Source: Nitrincola alkalisediminis (GTDB taxonomy: Bacteria > Pseudomonadota > Gammaproteobacteria > Pseudomonadales > Balneatricaceae). Taken from it: DNA of 64,000 nt. Below, one piece after another: positions 18,445-28,320 of the stretch. Each line of letters begins with the position of its first letter. The first letter of the stretch is position 1. The notes below the pieces were generated by a model. The model made no database searches. It saw nothing but the letters and a program-made list of their open reading frames with translations, and was not told the DNA's origin. Location of the stretch: assembly GCF_009821115.1 (NCBI RefSeq), contig NZ_VYTY01000015.1, positions 1 through 64,000 of the forward strand, given 5' to 3'. A program made the position numbers and the translations under genes.

Positions 18445-21400
18445 ATGCAGTCCCCCTTTAAGTACGTATCACGTGTGCTTTGTGCTTTATTAATGTGTGT
18501 ATTGCTGAGTTATTCACTCACTGCAACGGCTAATCAACCCAGTCATGAGGTGCGTTTAGTTGAATCTCAGCAAGGGTTAACCCAGGCGCTCGAAACGCTG
18601 GATGAGCGACTCGCACCGATGCTTTCAGTCATCGACGACACTGAAGCGAAGCAGTGGTTAGCAACGCCTTTGTCAGAGTCACTTGAACAGTTAAAACAAG
18701 CCAGCGAGACCACGGAAGAGCAGAAACAAGCGCTTCAGGCAGCAGCAGACATTGAAAAATCATCAACGGAACGCTTGCTAGGGGCATTGGAGCGAGTTGA
18801 CGTTGCGAAAAATATCAACGAGCGCAGGCGGGTCCTCGAAGAGCGCATTGCTGAGTTTGAGTTACAACTGCGTCAGTTACCGCAAACACAAGAGCAAATG
18901 AGTTTATCGGATATCGAATCGCGTATGTCCGAACTTAGGGTCTTGCGTGATCAGCTTGCACAAGATACTGAGCAAAAGCAGCAATCCTTGGGTCGGCTGG
19001 AGGAGCAAACACGAACTCTTGCTACGCAATTATCGGATCTATCCCGTGAGCTATTAACTCGACACCCCACGGATCTTCCCCTTGAAGGGCTTAGTCCGAT
19101 CGAGGAGTTGGTTAAGCAGGTAGATGATCGTCGGCGACAAGCTCGTCTCTTGAGTTTACGTCTTGATCAGCAAAGCGTAACCCCAAGAATTGAGCTTCTC
19201 AAGCTTGAGATCCTCGCACAAGAATACCAAAGTGTATTACTGGCTGAATTGCTTCGTCAGTTGGAAAATGAGTTTAATCTTCGAACGTCTGAAGAAATCA
19301 GAGAGCTGAATACCCAGCTGGTGCGTTTAACCGAGCGTGACCCTCAAGTGCTGCTTGATTTTCCTGATGAGATTCAGGACTTACGCAAACGTATTGATCA
19401 GATTGCAGTGAACTATGAAGTGACGCGCAGCTTACAGCAGCGACGTGATGAGTACACCCGACTCCATGAGGGCTTACTGCAGACGCTAGCAAGTGTTCAA
19501 GAGCGCCTGGAAGTCAGTGGGCTAACCGATGCCTTGGGAGTTCAGTTCTTAGAGGAGCAGCGACGGCTCAATGACTTAAAAGAGCAAAGGGGCGTTGTCC
19601 GTGATTTAGAACGGGAGTTAGCTCAATCGCGGCTCAGAAGTATCTCCTTGCGTGACGAGATACGCTTGGCTCCCTCCGTACAGTCAATCTCAGTAGAGGC
19701 AACCGCACAGCGGCAGCTGTCGACGTTGCGGCGTGACATCTTAAATGCACAGCTGATGTCTGAGCAGCAGTTGAGTGAGCAGTTACGTCAAAATGAAGAG
19801 CGTCTGAAAATTCTCAACACCGTGATTGATCAGTTAGATCAGACCTTAAAAGAAAGCTTACTCTGGTGGCCCAGTCACTCAGCAATGAGTCTTGAATGGG
19901 TTCGGAGTCTGCCGGCGGCACTTGTCCAGCTGCTTGATCCTTCCGTTTGGTCGGGTATTTTCAGTTCACTCTACCTAATGCTGATTTATAACCCGCTGCT
20001 CAGTGCGTTAACACTGATTGCTGTCTTGGGAGTTTACCTGTGGGGGCGGCGTGCTAAAGCGGAATTAGAGGCTTTGGCCGAACAAGTTTCGCATCGCTAT
20101 ACCGACAACATCATGCTCACGTTAAAAGCCATAGGTTGGAGCTTATTGCGTGTTTTACCCATACCGATGTTGTTGTTTTTAAGTGCATTTAATTTGCGAC
20201 GTTTGGATGAGGCTGTTTTATCCAATGGCGTTCAAGTTCTGGGCAGCGTCCTGAACAGTACCGCTGCTTGGTGGTTGGCCGGTCATTTATTCCTGTTGTT
20301 CACCTCCGAAAAGGGTGTCGGACGTGCTCACTTTAAGTGGGACCCTATTTTATTAATACGTTTGCGTCGTAGTTTGACTTGGTTTTTACCGGTGCAACTG
20401 CTGCTGATTATCTTTTTGGCTCTGGCGTTTGGACATCCGAGTGAGTTGGTTTACGACGTCTTTGGGCGCTTAGGCTTGTTCTTAGTGGTGTTCTTAAACG
20501 GTTTGATAGCCTGGCAGGTGTTGGCGCCGACCACACAGACCTTAGAAGGGTTTTTAGCCAGTAAACAACGCAAAGTGCTGCGTTTCGGATTCCTTTTAGG
20601 AACCTTAGCCCTGCTGGCATTGACCTTTGCCGGTTACTTATTGACGGTCGGTGAGTTGCTGCCCAAGTTGGTTGATACGCTGATGATGTTAAGCCTTGTG
20701 TGGCTTGTGCATTGTATTGCAGCAAGAGCCCTCATACTCAGCGAAACACACCTCAGGCTCAAACGTTTCCGTGAGCAAAAGGCCAAACAAGAGGCAGAAG
20801 AACCAAGCAATGTTGTGGGAGAAGGGGCGATAGAGCTGCCAGAGCAGCAGTTGAGCATTGAGCATATTAGTCAGCAAACGCGGTCATTGTTAAGAACGTT
20901 TACCTTCACGGGCCTAGTGTTTGTACTGTTTTTGGTATGGGCAGATGTATTGCCGGCACTGACTTGGTTAGATGGTATCACCCTTTGGTCACGCATCACT
21001 GTTGTAGGTGAAGCCGAGTTACTTAGTCGAGTGAGTTTGCAGGACTTTATGCTGGCACTATTGCTGGCCGGCGTCTTTACCTTGGCTTCGCGCAATTTGC
21101 CGGGCTTAGTCGAAATTCTCTTGGCGCGCAGTCACCTCATGGAAGCCGCCCACAGCTATACCGTGACGACCTTACTGCGTTATGCCATTACGGTGGTGGC
21201 TGTTGTCACCATTTTCTCGCTGTTGGGATTGCGATGGAGTGAGTTGCAGTGGATGGTGGCTGCATTAACCCTAGGTTTGGGATTTGGTCTTCAAGAAGTG
21301 GTGGCCAACTTTGTCTCGGGTCTGATTATGCTGTTTGAACGTCCGGTTAGGGTGGGCGATACCATCACAATTGGTGAGTTCAGTGGCACGGTCGCGCGTA

Positions 21401-21879
21401 TTCGGACACGGGCAACAACCATTATCGATTGGGATAACCGCGAAATCGTGGTGCCGAATAAAAACTTCATCACTGAGCGCTTGATTAACTGGACACTATC
21501 GGACAATGTGACACGCCTTGTGTTACCCATAGGTGTTTCCTATAGCTCAGATCCAGAACAAGTGATGGAGATTTTATTGCAGATTGCGAATGAGCACCCA
21601 TTAACCTTGGAAGATCCTGCGCCTTCCGTGTACTTCACGCGTTTTGCTGACAGTACTTTAAACTTCGATCTGCGAGTCTACGTCTGTCAAATGTCAGATC
21701 GCTTGGTGACGACCAGTAATTTGAATGTGGCAATCCTAAAAGCCTTCCGTGAAGCCAATATTGAGATTGCCTTCCCGCAAATGGATATTCATATTCGAGA
21801 TGTTCCGAGAGAGATGCAGCCGCCTATTGAAACACGGAAGCCTTGGCAAAAAGGCATAAAAAAGCCGAATCTAAACTAG
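18445..21879 (+). CDS. mscK: MscK/KefA-like mechanosensitive channel
   Basis: About 1,144 residues. A signal peptide (MQSPFKYVSRVLCALLMCVLLSYSLTATA) is followed by a roughly 480-residue periplasmic, Gln/Leu/Arg-rich coiled-coil region. About eleven membrane segments come next, then a C-terminal MscS domain (GLGFGLQEVVANFVSGLIMLFERPVRVGDTITI, then ARIRTRATTIIDWDNREIVVPNKNFI). This is the MscK/KefA layout: inner-membrane channel relieving turgor. The frame is open to 18316, and ATGs at 18418 and 18445 are possible. The latter gives a clean signal peptide. Its last codons lie inside the terminator hairpin of the convergent icd gene. Confidence 0.9.
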   Translation: MQSPFKYVSRVLCALLMCVLLSYSLTATANQPSHEVRLVESQQGLTQALETLDERLAPMLSVIDDTEAKQWLATPLSESLEQLKQASETTEEQKQALQAAADIEKSSTERLLGALERVDVAKNINERRRVLEERIAEFELQLRQLPQTQEQMSLSDIESRMSELRVLRDQLAQDTEQKQQSLGRLEEQTRTLATQLSDLSRELLTRHPTDLPLEGLSPIEELVKQVDDRRRQARLLSLRLDQQSVTPRIELLKLEILAQEYQSVLLAELLRQLENEFNLRTSEEIRELNTQLVRLTERDPQVLLDFPDEIQDLRKRIDQIAVNYEVTRSLQQRRDEYTRLHEGLLQTLASVQERLEVSGLTDALGVQFLEEQRRLNDLKEQRGVVRDLERELAQSRLRSISLRDEIRLAPSVQSISVEATAQRQLSTLRRDILNAQLMSEQQLSEQLRQNEERLKILNTVIDQLDQTLKESLLWWPSHSAMSLEWVRSLPAALVQLLDPSVWSGIFSSLYLMLIYNPLLSALTLIAVLGVYLWGRRAKAELEALAEQVSHRYTDNIMLTLKAIGWSLLRVLPIPMLLFLSAFNLRRLDEAVLSNGVQVLGSVLNSTAAWWLAGHLFLLFTSEKGVGRAHFKWDPILLIRLRRSLTWFLPVQLLLIIFLALAFGHPSELVYDVFGRLGLFLVVFLNGLIAWQVLAPTTQTLEGFLASKQRKVLRFGFLLGTLALLALTFAGYLLTVGELLPKLVDTLMMLSLVWLVHCIAARALILSETHLRLKRFREQKAKQEAEEPSNVVGEGAIELPEQQLSIEHISQQTRSLLRTFTFTGLVFVLFLVWADVLPALTWLDGITLWSRITVVGEAELLSRVSLQDFMLALLLAGVFTLASRNLPGLVEILLARSHLMEAAHSYTVTTLLRYAITVVAVVTIFSLLGLRWSELQWMVAALTLGLGFGLQEVVANFVSGLIMLFERPVRVGDTITIGEFSGTVARIRTRATTIIDWDNREIVVPNKNFITERLINWTLSDNVTRLVLPIGVSYSSDPEQVMEILLQIANEHPLTLEDPAPSVYFTRFADSTLNFDLRVYVCQMSDRLVTTSNLNVAILKAFREANIEIAFPQMDIHIRDVPREMQPPIETRKPWQKGIKKPNLN

Positions 21880-21888
21880 ATTCGGCTT
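21857..21888 (-). terminator. Terminator of icd, overlapping the mscK stop
   Basis: AAGCCGAATCTA (21862-21873) and TAGATTCGGCTT (21877-21888) form a 12-bp stem with a 3-nt loop. Read on the minus strand it ends in a run of six T. The mscK stop codon (21877-21879) is part of the stem. Confidence 0.85.
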
Positions 21889-21897
21889 GAGTGGCTG

Positions 21898-21923
21898 AGA
21901 TGCCTGGCGAAAGCTAGGCATCT
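21898..21923. terminator. GNRA-loop hairpin between mscK and icd
   Basis: AGATGCCTGGC (21898-21908) and GCTAGGCATCT (21913-21923) pair over 11 positions (one G-T) around a GAAA tetraloop. It lies 18 nt after the mscK stop. A T tract is lacking, so it may act as a 3'-end stabilising structure or a weak terminator for mscK. Confidence 0.6.
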
Positions 21924-21931
21924 TGCGAGCA

Positions 21932-24169
21932 TTAAGCGGCTTTGAAATTCGCCAGAATGCTGTTGAGTGTAGCGCTTGGGCACATGACAGCAGATGTCTT
22001 CGCAGCATCTGGATGGTAGTATCCACCGATGTCCACTGGGTGTCCTTGAGCGTCGCTCATTTCTTTTAGAATAGTATCCTGATTGTCGGTCAACGCTTTA
22101 GCTAAAGGCTCAAAGCGTGCTTTCAACTCAGCGTCTTCATCCTGTGCTGCCAACTCTTGAGCCCAGTACATGCCTAAGAAGAAGTGGCTGCCACGGTTAT
22201 CCAACTCGCCAGTTTTGCGTGAAGGAGACTTGTTGTTTTCCAGCAGTTTCTCGGTGGCGGCATCCAACGCTTTACCGAGTAGCTGAGCTTTCGGCAGGTT
22301 TTCTTTGATGCCTAGCTCTTCTAAAGATACGGCAAGGGCCAAGAACTCACCTAAAGAATCCCAACGCAGGTGGTTTTCTTGAACCAACTGCTGAACGTGC
22401 TTAGGCGCAGAGCCGCCTGCACCTGTCTCGTACATTCCACCGCCAGCCAGCATCGGAACGATTGACAGCATTTTTGCAGAAGTGCCGAGTTCCATGATTG
22501 GGAAGAGGTCTGTGAGGTAGTCGCGCAATACGTTACCGGTAACAGAGATCGTATCCATGCCACGAATCAAACGTTCCATGGTGCGGCGAATCGCAGGAAT
22601 GTAAGACATGATACGAATATCAAGACCGTCGGTATCGTATTCTTTCAGATACTCTTCAACCTTAGCGCGTAGCTCTCTATCGTGAGCACGTTCTTTATCC
22701 AACCAGAAAATAGCAGGCGTGTCTGATTGACGTGAACGTGTAACGGCCAATTTAACCCAGTCACGGATCGCTGCATCTTTAGTTTGGCATGCACGCCAAA
22801 TGTCACCTTTTTCAACCTGATGTTCCATAATCAGTGAACCATCGGCAGCGTTTACGATTCTCATCGTGCCGTCAGCGGTCATTTCAAAGGTTTTATCGTG
22901 CGAGCCGTACTCTTCGGCTTTCATGGCCATCAAGCCAACGTTGGGCACAGTACCCATGGTTGTTGGATCGAAAGCGCCATTGGTTTTGCAGAAGTTGATC
23001 ATTTCTTGGTAGATACGTGCGTAGGTGCTCTCAGGCATAACCGCTTTTGTATCTTTAGGCTTGCCGTCTTGTCCCCACATTTGACCAGAGTTACGGATCA
23101 TGGCAGGCATCGACGCATCGACGATAACATCGCTTGGGATGTGAAGGTTAGTGATGCCTTTTACCGAATCAACCATCGCCATTTCAGGACGGCCCGCATA
23201 GCATGCGTGGATATCTTCTTCGATTTCTTCTTGCTTAGAGTGTGGCAGCGTTTTGATTTTGTCGTAAACACTGCTTAGACCGTTGTTCGGGTTAACGCCC
23301 AGATCTTTGAACAGCTCTGCATGTTTTTCGAACACGTCTTTGTAAAAAACGGTCACAGCGTGGCCGAACACGATCGGGTGAGACACTTTCATCATGGTGG
23401 CTTTAACGTGTAAAGACCACATAACGCCTGTTTCTTTGCAGTCGTTCAAGGTGTCTTCAAAGAAATCACGCAGTGCTTTAGCACTCATGAACATTCCATC
23501 TAGCACTTCACCTTTCAACAGGTGCAGTTCTTTTTTCACAGTAACGGTGCCGTCTTTAGCAACAAACTCGATGCGCACGTCTGTGTCATCTTGCATGGTT
23601 GTTGATTTCTCGCTGGAGTAGAAATCACCGCCTTTCATGTAGGCAGCGTGTGAGCGAGATGCAGGGCTCCATTTACCCATGGAATGTGGGAATTTGCGAG
23701 CAAAGGCTTTAACCGCTGGTGGAGCACGACGGTCAGAGTTACCCTGGCGAAGTACAGGGTTAACGGCGCTGCCTAAAATCTTGCTGTAACGATCACGGAT
23801 TTCACGTTGCTCAGCGGTAGCGGGCTCGTCTGGGAAGTTTGGAATGTCGTAACCTTGAGACTGAAGTTCAGCAATAGCGGCCTTGAGTTGCGGAATTGAG
23901 GCGCTGATGTTCGGTAGCTTTATGATATTTGCTGAAGGGTCTAGCGTTAACTCGCCCAGTTCTGCGAGTGTATCCGTTACACGTTGAGACTCGGTTAATC
24001 TTTCGGGGAAAGAGGCAAGGATACGTGCCGCTACGGAGATGTCACTGGTTTCTACACTGATTTCAGCTGCAGCTGTGAAAGTTCTAATAATGGGAAGAAG
24101 AGAAAAGGTTGCAAGAGCTGGAGCTTCATCAGTAAGCGTATAAATAATTTTCGGACTTTTTTCTGTCAT
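21932..24169 (-). CDS. icd: Isocitrate dehydrogenase, NADP-dependent, monomeric type
   Basis: About 745 residues, the size of monomeric (IDH-II) isocitrate dehydrogenases, unrelated in length to the 416-residue homodimeric enzyme. It oxidises isocitrate to 2-oxoglutarate in the TCA cycle. Recognisable family segments are [21 protein letters not shown] at the start, [50 protein letters not shown] and [23 protein letters not shown]. The frame extends to TTG 24181; ATG 24169 with GGGGAA upstream is preferred. A 6-bp hairpin (24199-24218) lies in the leader. Confidence 0.96.
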   Translation of the reverse strand: MTEKSPKIIYTLTDEAPALATFSLLPIIRTFTAAAEISVETSDISVAARILASFPERLTESQRVTDTLAELGELTLDPSANIIKLPNISASIPQLKAAIAELQSQGYDIPNFPDEPATAEQREIRDRYSKILGSAVNPVLRQGNSDRRAPPAVKAFARKFPHSMGKWSPASRSHAAYMKGGDFYSSEKSTTMQDDTDVRIEFVAKDGTVTVKKELHLLKGEVLDGMFMSAKALRDFFEDTLNDCKETGVMWSLHVKATMMKVSHPIVFGHAVTVFYKDVFEKHAELFKDLGVNPNNGLSSVYDKIKTLPHSKQEEIEEDIHACYAGRPEMAMVDSVKGITNLHIPSDVIVDASMPAMIRNSGQMWGQDGKPKDTKAVMPESTYARIYQEMINFCKTNGAFDPTTMGTVPNVGLMAMKAEEYGSHDKTFEMTADGTMRIVNAADGSLIMEHQVEKGDIWRACQTKDAAIRDWVKLAVTRSRQSDTPAIFWLDKERAHDRELRAKVEEYLKEYDTDGLDIRIMSYIPAIRRTMERLIRGMDTISVTGNVLRDYLTDLFPIMELGTSAKMLSIVPMLAGGGMYETGAGGSAPKHVQQLVQENHLRWDSLGEFLALAVSLEELGIKENLPKAQLLGKALDAATEKLLENNKSPSRKTGELDNRGSHFFLGMYWAQELAAQDEDAELKARFEPLAKALTDNQDTILKEMSDAQGHPVDIGGYYHPDAAKTSAVMCPSATLNSILANFKAA

Positions 24170-24499
24170 TTTATTCCCCAAGTTGCATGGCTGAATGGCC
24201 TTCGTCTTAATGCGAAGGTGTCTGTTATGATCAAAGTAGCCTGATTTTATTCTTTTTTAGTAAAAAAACTACAAGGATATTGTAACTAACTACAGGTAAA
24301 TTTTATACGCTAAGAGTATAGACGTTGGACTAAAGTCAGTACAGAAGCGATGAATGGTCCATCCTTATTGGCGGAATGCGCGAGGTTTATGCTCGGAAGT
24401 TTAGGTGTTTTTCAAACAATCAAGGTATTTCAGATCACTTTACTAGGATATCTGTGCTATTCTTTCAAACAAATAGGTATGTAAAGCGGGGGCTTGTTG
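24170..24499. other. Divergent intergenic region icd / HD-GYP gene
   Basis: About 330 bp without a gene. It contains a CCTTCG/CGAAGG hairpin (24199-24218) in the icd leader and is otherwise AT-rich. TGTGCTATTCT at about 24454-24464 resembles an extended -10 for the downstream plus-strand gene, but I see no good -35. GCGGGGG before 24500 is the ribosome binding site. Confidence 0.6.
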
Positions 24500-26167
24500 A
24501 TGTCGAATTCATCTGCCGAGGGTGATGCTTCTTATCAGCAAATAAAACGTCTAAATCAAATTGGCATCGCGCTCTCTTCACAGCGGGATAAGCGCCAGCT
24601 TTTGTCCCTCATACTAACGAGCGCTCGTGAGCTTACGGGCGCTGAAGCAGGCACTCTCTATATCCGCGAAACCAGCACGCTGTACATGCGTGAAACGGAT
24701 GTGCCATCACTCAGATTTGATATCGTTCAAAATGATCGTCTTAATATTAATCTGGGTGGTCGAGATCAATCCCCAGTGGATAATTTCCCCCCGATTCCCT
24801 TGTTAACAGAAGACGGCAAACCCAATAACAAAATGGTCGTGGCTTGGTCTGTGAATAACAACCGAACGGTGAATATTCCAGACGCCTACGCCCATGAAGG
24901 CTTTGACTTTTCGGGGACACGAGCCTTTGATCAGCGCACGGGCTATCGTTCCTGCTCATTTTTAACGGTGCCACTTTCTGACCACGATGGACACGTGATT
25001 GCAGCCCTGCAGTTGATTAATAAGCTAAACGACAAGGGCAAGATCTCCGCATTTACACAAAAGGACCAAGAGTTAGCAGAGTCTTTGGCCTCCCAAGCGG
25101 CCATGGCTATTATTAACCAGCGTCTGATTAATGAAATGAAAACGCTGTTCGATAGCTTTACACGTGTTATTGCAACCGCTATCGACAGCAAGTCACCGCA
25201 TACGGGTAATCACTGCCGCCGCGTACCTGACGCAACACTGATGCTGGCCGAGGCCGCTTCGCGTTCAAACCATCCCGCCTTAAGCGATTTTAAAATGACC
25301 GAGGCCGATTTTTATGAGCTAAAAACGGCGGCGTGGTTGCATGACTGTGGAAAGGTGGTAACCCCCCACCATGTCATGGAAAAGTCGCGAAAACTTGAGA
25401 CAGTTATCGATCGAATCGGCTGGGTAGAGGATCGGCTTGAAATTCTGTTGCGTGATTTACGCATCAATGCTTTAGAACTAAAAATTCAAGTACTAGAGCA
25501 GGGGGCGAATGTCTTAGCAGACCTTGAATCCCTCAAGGAAAGAGAGCAAACCCTCTTAGAAGATATGGCGTTTTTACATCAGTGCAATATGGGTGCGGAA
25601 TTTGTAACAGATGAAGATTTGCAGCATCTTGAGCGCATTCGCAATTATGTATGGGCAGATAAAAAAGGCCATAAGCGCACCTTCTTAACCGACGATGAAT
25701 ATCGCAATCTCTGTATACGCCGTGGCACGTTAAATCCCGAAGAGCGTAAAATCATGGAAGGCCATATGACCGCAACCTTGAGCATGCTGGAGCAACTGCC
25801 ATTTCCTGAACACCTGAAAAATGTTACTGAGTATGCCGTGTGTCACCATGAGCGCATGGACGGTAAGGGCTATCCACGTGGCTTGTCACGCGATCAAATG
25901 TCTATACCGGCTCGAATTATGGGCATAGCGGATGTGTTTGAAGCCCTAACAGCACCTGAGCGTCCCTATAAGCAGCCAATGAAGCTGTCGCAAGCGCTCG
26001 CCATCATGGGGCGAATGGTTGAGGATAACCACTTGGATCCTGACTTGTTTCAAGTCTTCGTTGAAGAAAAAGTATACATGACCTATGGAGCTAAGCACAT
26101 GAAACCTGAGCAAATGGATGAAGTGAATCTTCAGGAGCTTAAGGGACTGAACAGGAGTGTTGTATGA
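24500..26167 (+). CDS. GAF-domain HD-GYP phosphodiesterase (cyclic-di-GMP type)
   Basis: About 555 residues, predicted cytosolic. The N-terminal GAF sensor (about 15-190) starts LNQIGIALSSQRDKRQLLSLILTSARELTGAEAGTLYI and includes SFLTVPLSDHDGHVIAALQLINK. The C-terminal HD-GYP domain has WLHDCGKVVTPHHV (HD near residue 280) and VCHHERMDGKGYPRGL (HHExxDGxGYP near 448), with metal ligands intact. About 130 residues separate the two motifs, including a coiled stretch and FVTDEDLQHLERI, longer than in minimal HD-GYP domains. Activity on c-di-GMP is inferred from the family. The stop overlaps the next start (ATGA). Confidence 0.9.
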   Translation: MSNSSAEGDASYQQIKRLNQIGIALSSQRDKRQLLSLILTSARELTGAEAGTLYIRETSTLYMRETDVPSLRFDIVQNDRLNINLGGRDQSPVDNFPPIPLLTEDGKPNNKMVVAWSVNNNRTVNIPDAYAHEGFDFSGTRAFDQRTGYRSCSFLTVPLSDHDGHVIAALQLINKLNDKGKISAFTQKDQELAESLASQAAMAIINQRLINEMKTLFDSFTRVIATAIDSKSPHTGNHCRRVPDATLMLAEAASRSNHPALSDFKMTEADFYELKTAAWLHDCGKVVTPHHVMEKSRKLETVIDRIGWVEDRLEILLRDLRINALELKIQVLEQGANVLADLESLKEREQTLLEDMAFLHQCNMGAEFVTDEDLQHLERIRNYVWADKKGHKRTFLTDDEYRNLCIRRGTLNPEERKIMEGHMTATLSMLEQLPFPEHLKNVTEYAVCHHERMDGKGYPRGLSRDQMSIPARIMGIADVFEALTAPERPYKQPMKLSQALAIMGRMVEDNHLDPDLFQVFVEEKVYMTYGAKHMKPEQMDEVNLQELKGLNRSVV

Positions 26168-26934
26168 AGGTGCAGGTGCTGGGGTGCAGTGGTGGAATCG
26201 GAGTCGGTGAATTTACGACCTGTGTTCGCATCAATGAGGATATTCTCTTGGATGCAGGAACCGGTTTGGGATGTTTAACTCAGGCTGAGTTAACTCAGTT
26301 GCGTCATGTGTTTATCACGCATTCGCATTTGGATCATGTGTGCTTGCTTCCCATGCTCATTGATAATCAGTTCGAGTTGTTAACATCCCCTATCCACGTA
26401 TATGGCGTGTCGCCAGTATTGGAAAGTCTGCATCAACACATTTTCAATTGGAAAATTTGGCCTGACTTTACGCAATTGCCATCTGCAGATGCACCTGTGA
26501 TGGCCTTTACGACCTTAACGTCAAATGAGCCCTTTGAGCTGGGTGGAGTGTCCTTTACGCCCTTTGACGTTGAGCATGTGGTGCCAACGACAGGTTATGC
26601 GATTGTTTCGGAAGGCGGTCGACTGTTTGTATTTACCAGTGACACCACGTTAAATGAAGGATTGATTAAAAGCCTTAATCAGATGGGCCCCATTCATAGT
26701 CTGATGATTGAATGTGCCATGCCCAGTCGGATGCAAGACCTGGCCATCGCTTCAAAACACATGACACCCACCATGTTGAAAGAATTATTACTCTGCTTGG
26801 GAACGATGCCTGAACGAATTCTTATTTCTCATATCAAGCCATACTATGTTGATGAAGTGGAAGCTGAGTTAATGTCATTGCACCTCAAGTCAGAGCTGGT
26901 GCTTTTGTCGTCGGGCCAGTTTTTTTTCCTTTAG
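26164..26934 (+). CDS. MBL-fold hydrolase resembling class II 3',5'-cyclic nucleotide phosphodiesterase
   Basis: 256 residues. KVQVLGCSGGIGVGEFTTCVRINEDILLDAGTGLGCLT opens a metallo-beta-lactamase fold, and FITHSHLDHVCLLPML (His53-His58 region) supplies the metal site. VYGVSPVLESLHQHIFNWKIWPDF and PFDVEHVVPTTGYAI are features I associate with the class II cAMP phosphodiesterase branch (CpdP/PDE1-like). ILISHIKPYY carries a late His. GGAG precedes the ATG, and the gene is coupled to the HD-GYP gene. Its last 45 bp overlap the 3' end of the opposite-strand DUF3095 gene. An alternative is a generic RNase Z-like hydrolase. Confidence 0.8.
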   Translation: MKVQVLGCSGGIGVGEFTTCVRINEDILLDAGTGLGCLTQAELTQLRHVFITHSHLDHVCLLPMLIDNQFELLTSPIHVYGVSPVLESLHQHIFNWKIWPDFTQLPSADAPVMAFTTLTSNEPFELGGVSFTPFDVEHVVPTTGYAIVSEGGRLFVFTSDTTLNEGLIKSLNQMGPIHSLMIECAMPSRMQDLAIASKHMTPTMLKELLLCLGTMPERILISHIKPYYVDEVEAELMSLHLKSELVLLSSGQFFFL

Positions 26935-28095
26935 CATAATCGATGCACGCCAGAAACCGAGCTTGTCACCATCAATAAAATGCACATGCTCATCTGCTTG
27001 AAAATCTTCAACTAAACAGGTGAGCGAGGTCGCCTCGCTGAAGGCATAGCCGTAAATGATTTCATTTCGGCTTTCGCCTTTGTCGAGCAATGCCAGAAGT
27101 TGGCCAATTTCTTCCAAGGAAAGGTCAAAGACCATTCTGGGGCCTCCAGCTTGCTTGCGAAAGTCACTGTGCAACACGAGAGTATTCAGATAGCGCTTCG
27201 CATTAATCGATAAAAACTGTCCTCCAAGTCGCCATCCAAGCCAGAGTAACGCAGAGCCTAGATAAGCACCTAAAATGCGCATGGCTTTTGGCCGAGTAGA
27301 AGGGGTGGATAACTCACGTTTCAGAGATTGAATAGAAGGGTGAGTCGGTGGAGAAAGCGCATCACTATTGCCCAAAGGGGATGCTCTGCGCTCTTGGATT
27401 AACACGTGGATTTGATCCATCAACGCGCGTATGTGTTCAATACCCACGTCTCCTTCATCAACAGGGTCGACGATTAATGAAACGATTTTCCCTTGTCGGC
27501 TTGGGATGGGGTGCCAGCGGCAGGAGAGATTATCGAGGCCCAACAATTCCCCAGACTTGGGTTGAAGTTGACGTTCGGGTTGTTCTTTAACCCAACGATC
27601 GGCCTCTGTGATCCCTCTACCTAAAAATAATCCAAACGCATTGCGTGCGCCGACCTGTTGCAAACTGGCATACACAGGAAAGCCAGACGCCTTAAGCTCT
27701 TTGACGGCGACAATCCCAACGCGCAAATGAATTCCAAATGCGTCCTGTGCCCAATACGCGAGCGCGGCCAAAACATCAGACATGCGCTCCTGCAAGTCAA
27801 TCGGGCAGGCGGCTATGATGCCATCCCCACCAAACTGAACAATCGGTAAGGTTGTGCTTGGTTTTAGCAGATGGCTAACGGCGGCTACCGCACCTGCCGC
27901 AATAAAATTAATATCTCGATCGCGTCCCTGGCTGGCCAGATCGGTGCTGGAAACAACATCGGCCACTGCAATGATCCACTGATCATCCAGCTCGTCATAC
28001 CAGCTAAGGTCCGCTGAGTTGACTTCAAAGTTGACAATTCGCTTTAGGCCCATAGAAATTGGTCGTCCGATTTGTTGTAGATCTATGATCAGCAT
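26890..28095 (-). CDS. DUF3095-family protein with class III nucleotidyl-cyclase-like core
   Basis: Up to 401 residues; ATG 28053 is an alternative start, and neither has a clear ribosome binding site. The core WIIAVADVVSSTDLASQGRDRDINFIAAGAV, then VQFGGDGIIAACP, then LRVGIVAVKEL and GRGITEADRWV follows the order of class III cyclase motifs (two metal-binding Asp, later adenine/ribose region). This fits the DUF3095 family, whose function is not established. A hydrophobic stretch (ILGAYLGSALLWLGWRLGG) separates a C-terminal domain. It is convergent with, and overlaps by 45 bp, a predicted cyclic nucleotide phosphodiesterase gene. A catalytic role is inference. Confidence 0.75.
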   Translation of the reverse strand: MLIIDLQQIGRPISMGLKRIVNFEVNSADLSWYDELDDQWIIAVADVVSSTDLASQGRDRDINFIAAGAVAAVSHLLKPSTTLPIVQFGGDGIIAACPIDLQERMSDVLAALAYWAQDAFGIHLRVGIVAVKELKASGFPVYASLQQVGARNAFGLFLGRGITEADRWVKEQPERQLQPKSGELLGLDNLSCRWHPIPSRQGKIVSLIVDPVDEGDVGIEHIRALMDQIHVLIQERRASPLGNSDALSPPTHPSIQSLKRELSTPSTRPKAMRILGAYLGSALLWLGWRLGGQFLSINAKRYLNTLVLHSDFRKQAGGPRMVFDLSLEEIGQLLALLDKGESRNEIIYGYAFSEATSLTCLVEDFQADEHVHFIDGDKLGFWRASIMLKEKKLARRQKHQL

Positions 28096-28212
28096 ACAGG
28101 TGCTGATGTGTTTTGGATCATTACATACAACTTCCGTCGAATATACAATTGAATAGGGTCTTAAAAGACGGATAATTATTTAAAGTTAAATAACAATCAT
28201 ACTTATTTGTAT

Positions 28213-28240
28213 TGACCTTTTGTAAAGAAATGAGAATAAT
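28213..28240 (+). promoter_or_regulatory. Promoter of the iron-uptake operon
   Basis: TTGACC (28213-28218) and AATAAT (28235-28240), 16 bp apart, make a near-consensus sigma-70 promoter about 80 bp before the binding-protein start. The -10 is covered by the Fur-like box described separately. Confidence 0.65.
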
Positions 28241-28245
28241 TGCCT
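28231..28245. promoter_or_regulatory. Candidate Fur box
   Basis: TGAGAAT-A-ATTGCCT matches the Fur 7-1-7 pattern TGATAAT-N-ATTATCA in 10 of 14 positions. It overlaps the -10 of the promoter for a ferric iron ABC importer, a place expected for iron-dependent repression. Confidence 0.6.
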
Positions 28246-28320
28246 TTAAGGTTATGTCGCTGGTCTAAAATGCCAACCGCTTAACGTCAATTCACTTGAA
28301 CGCTAAAAAGGTTATCTCTT

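Noticed and set aside
22898-23278. Open frame of 126 codons on the plus strand inside icd
   Set aside because: It is an antisense shadow of the monomeric isocitrate dehydrogenase, with composition and no motif of its own. Similar shadows occur in most long genes here.
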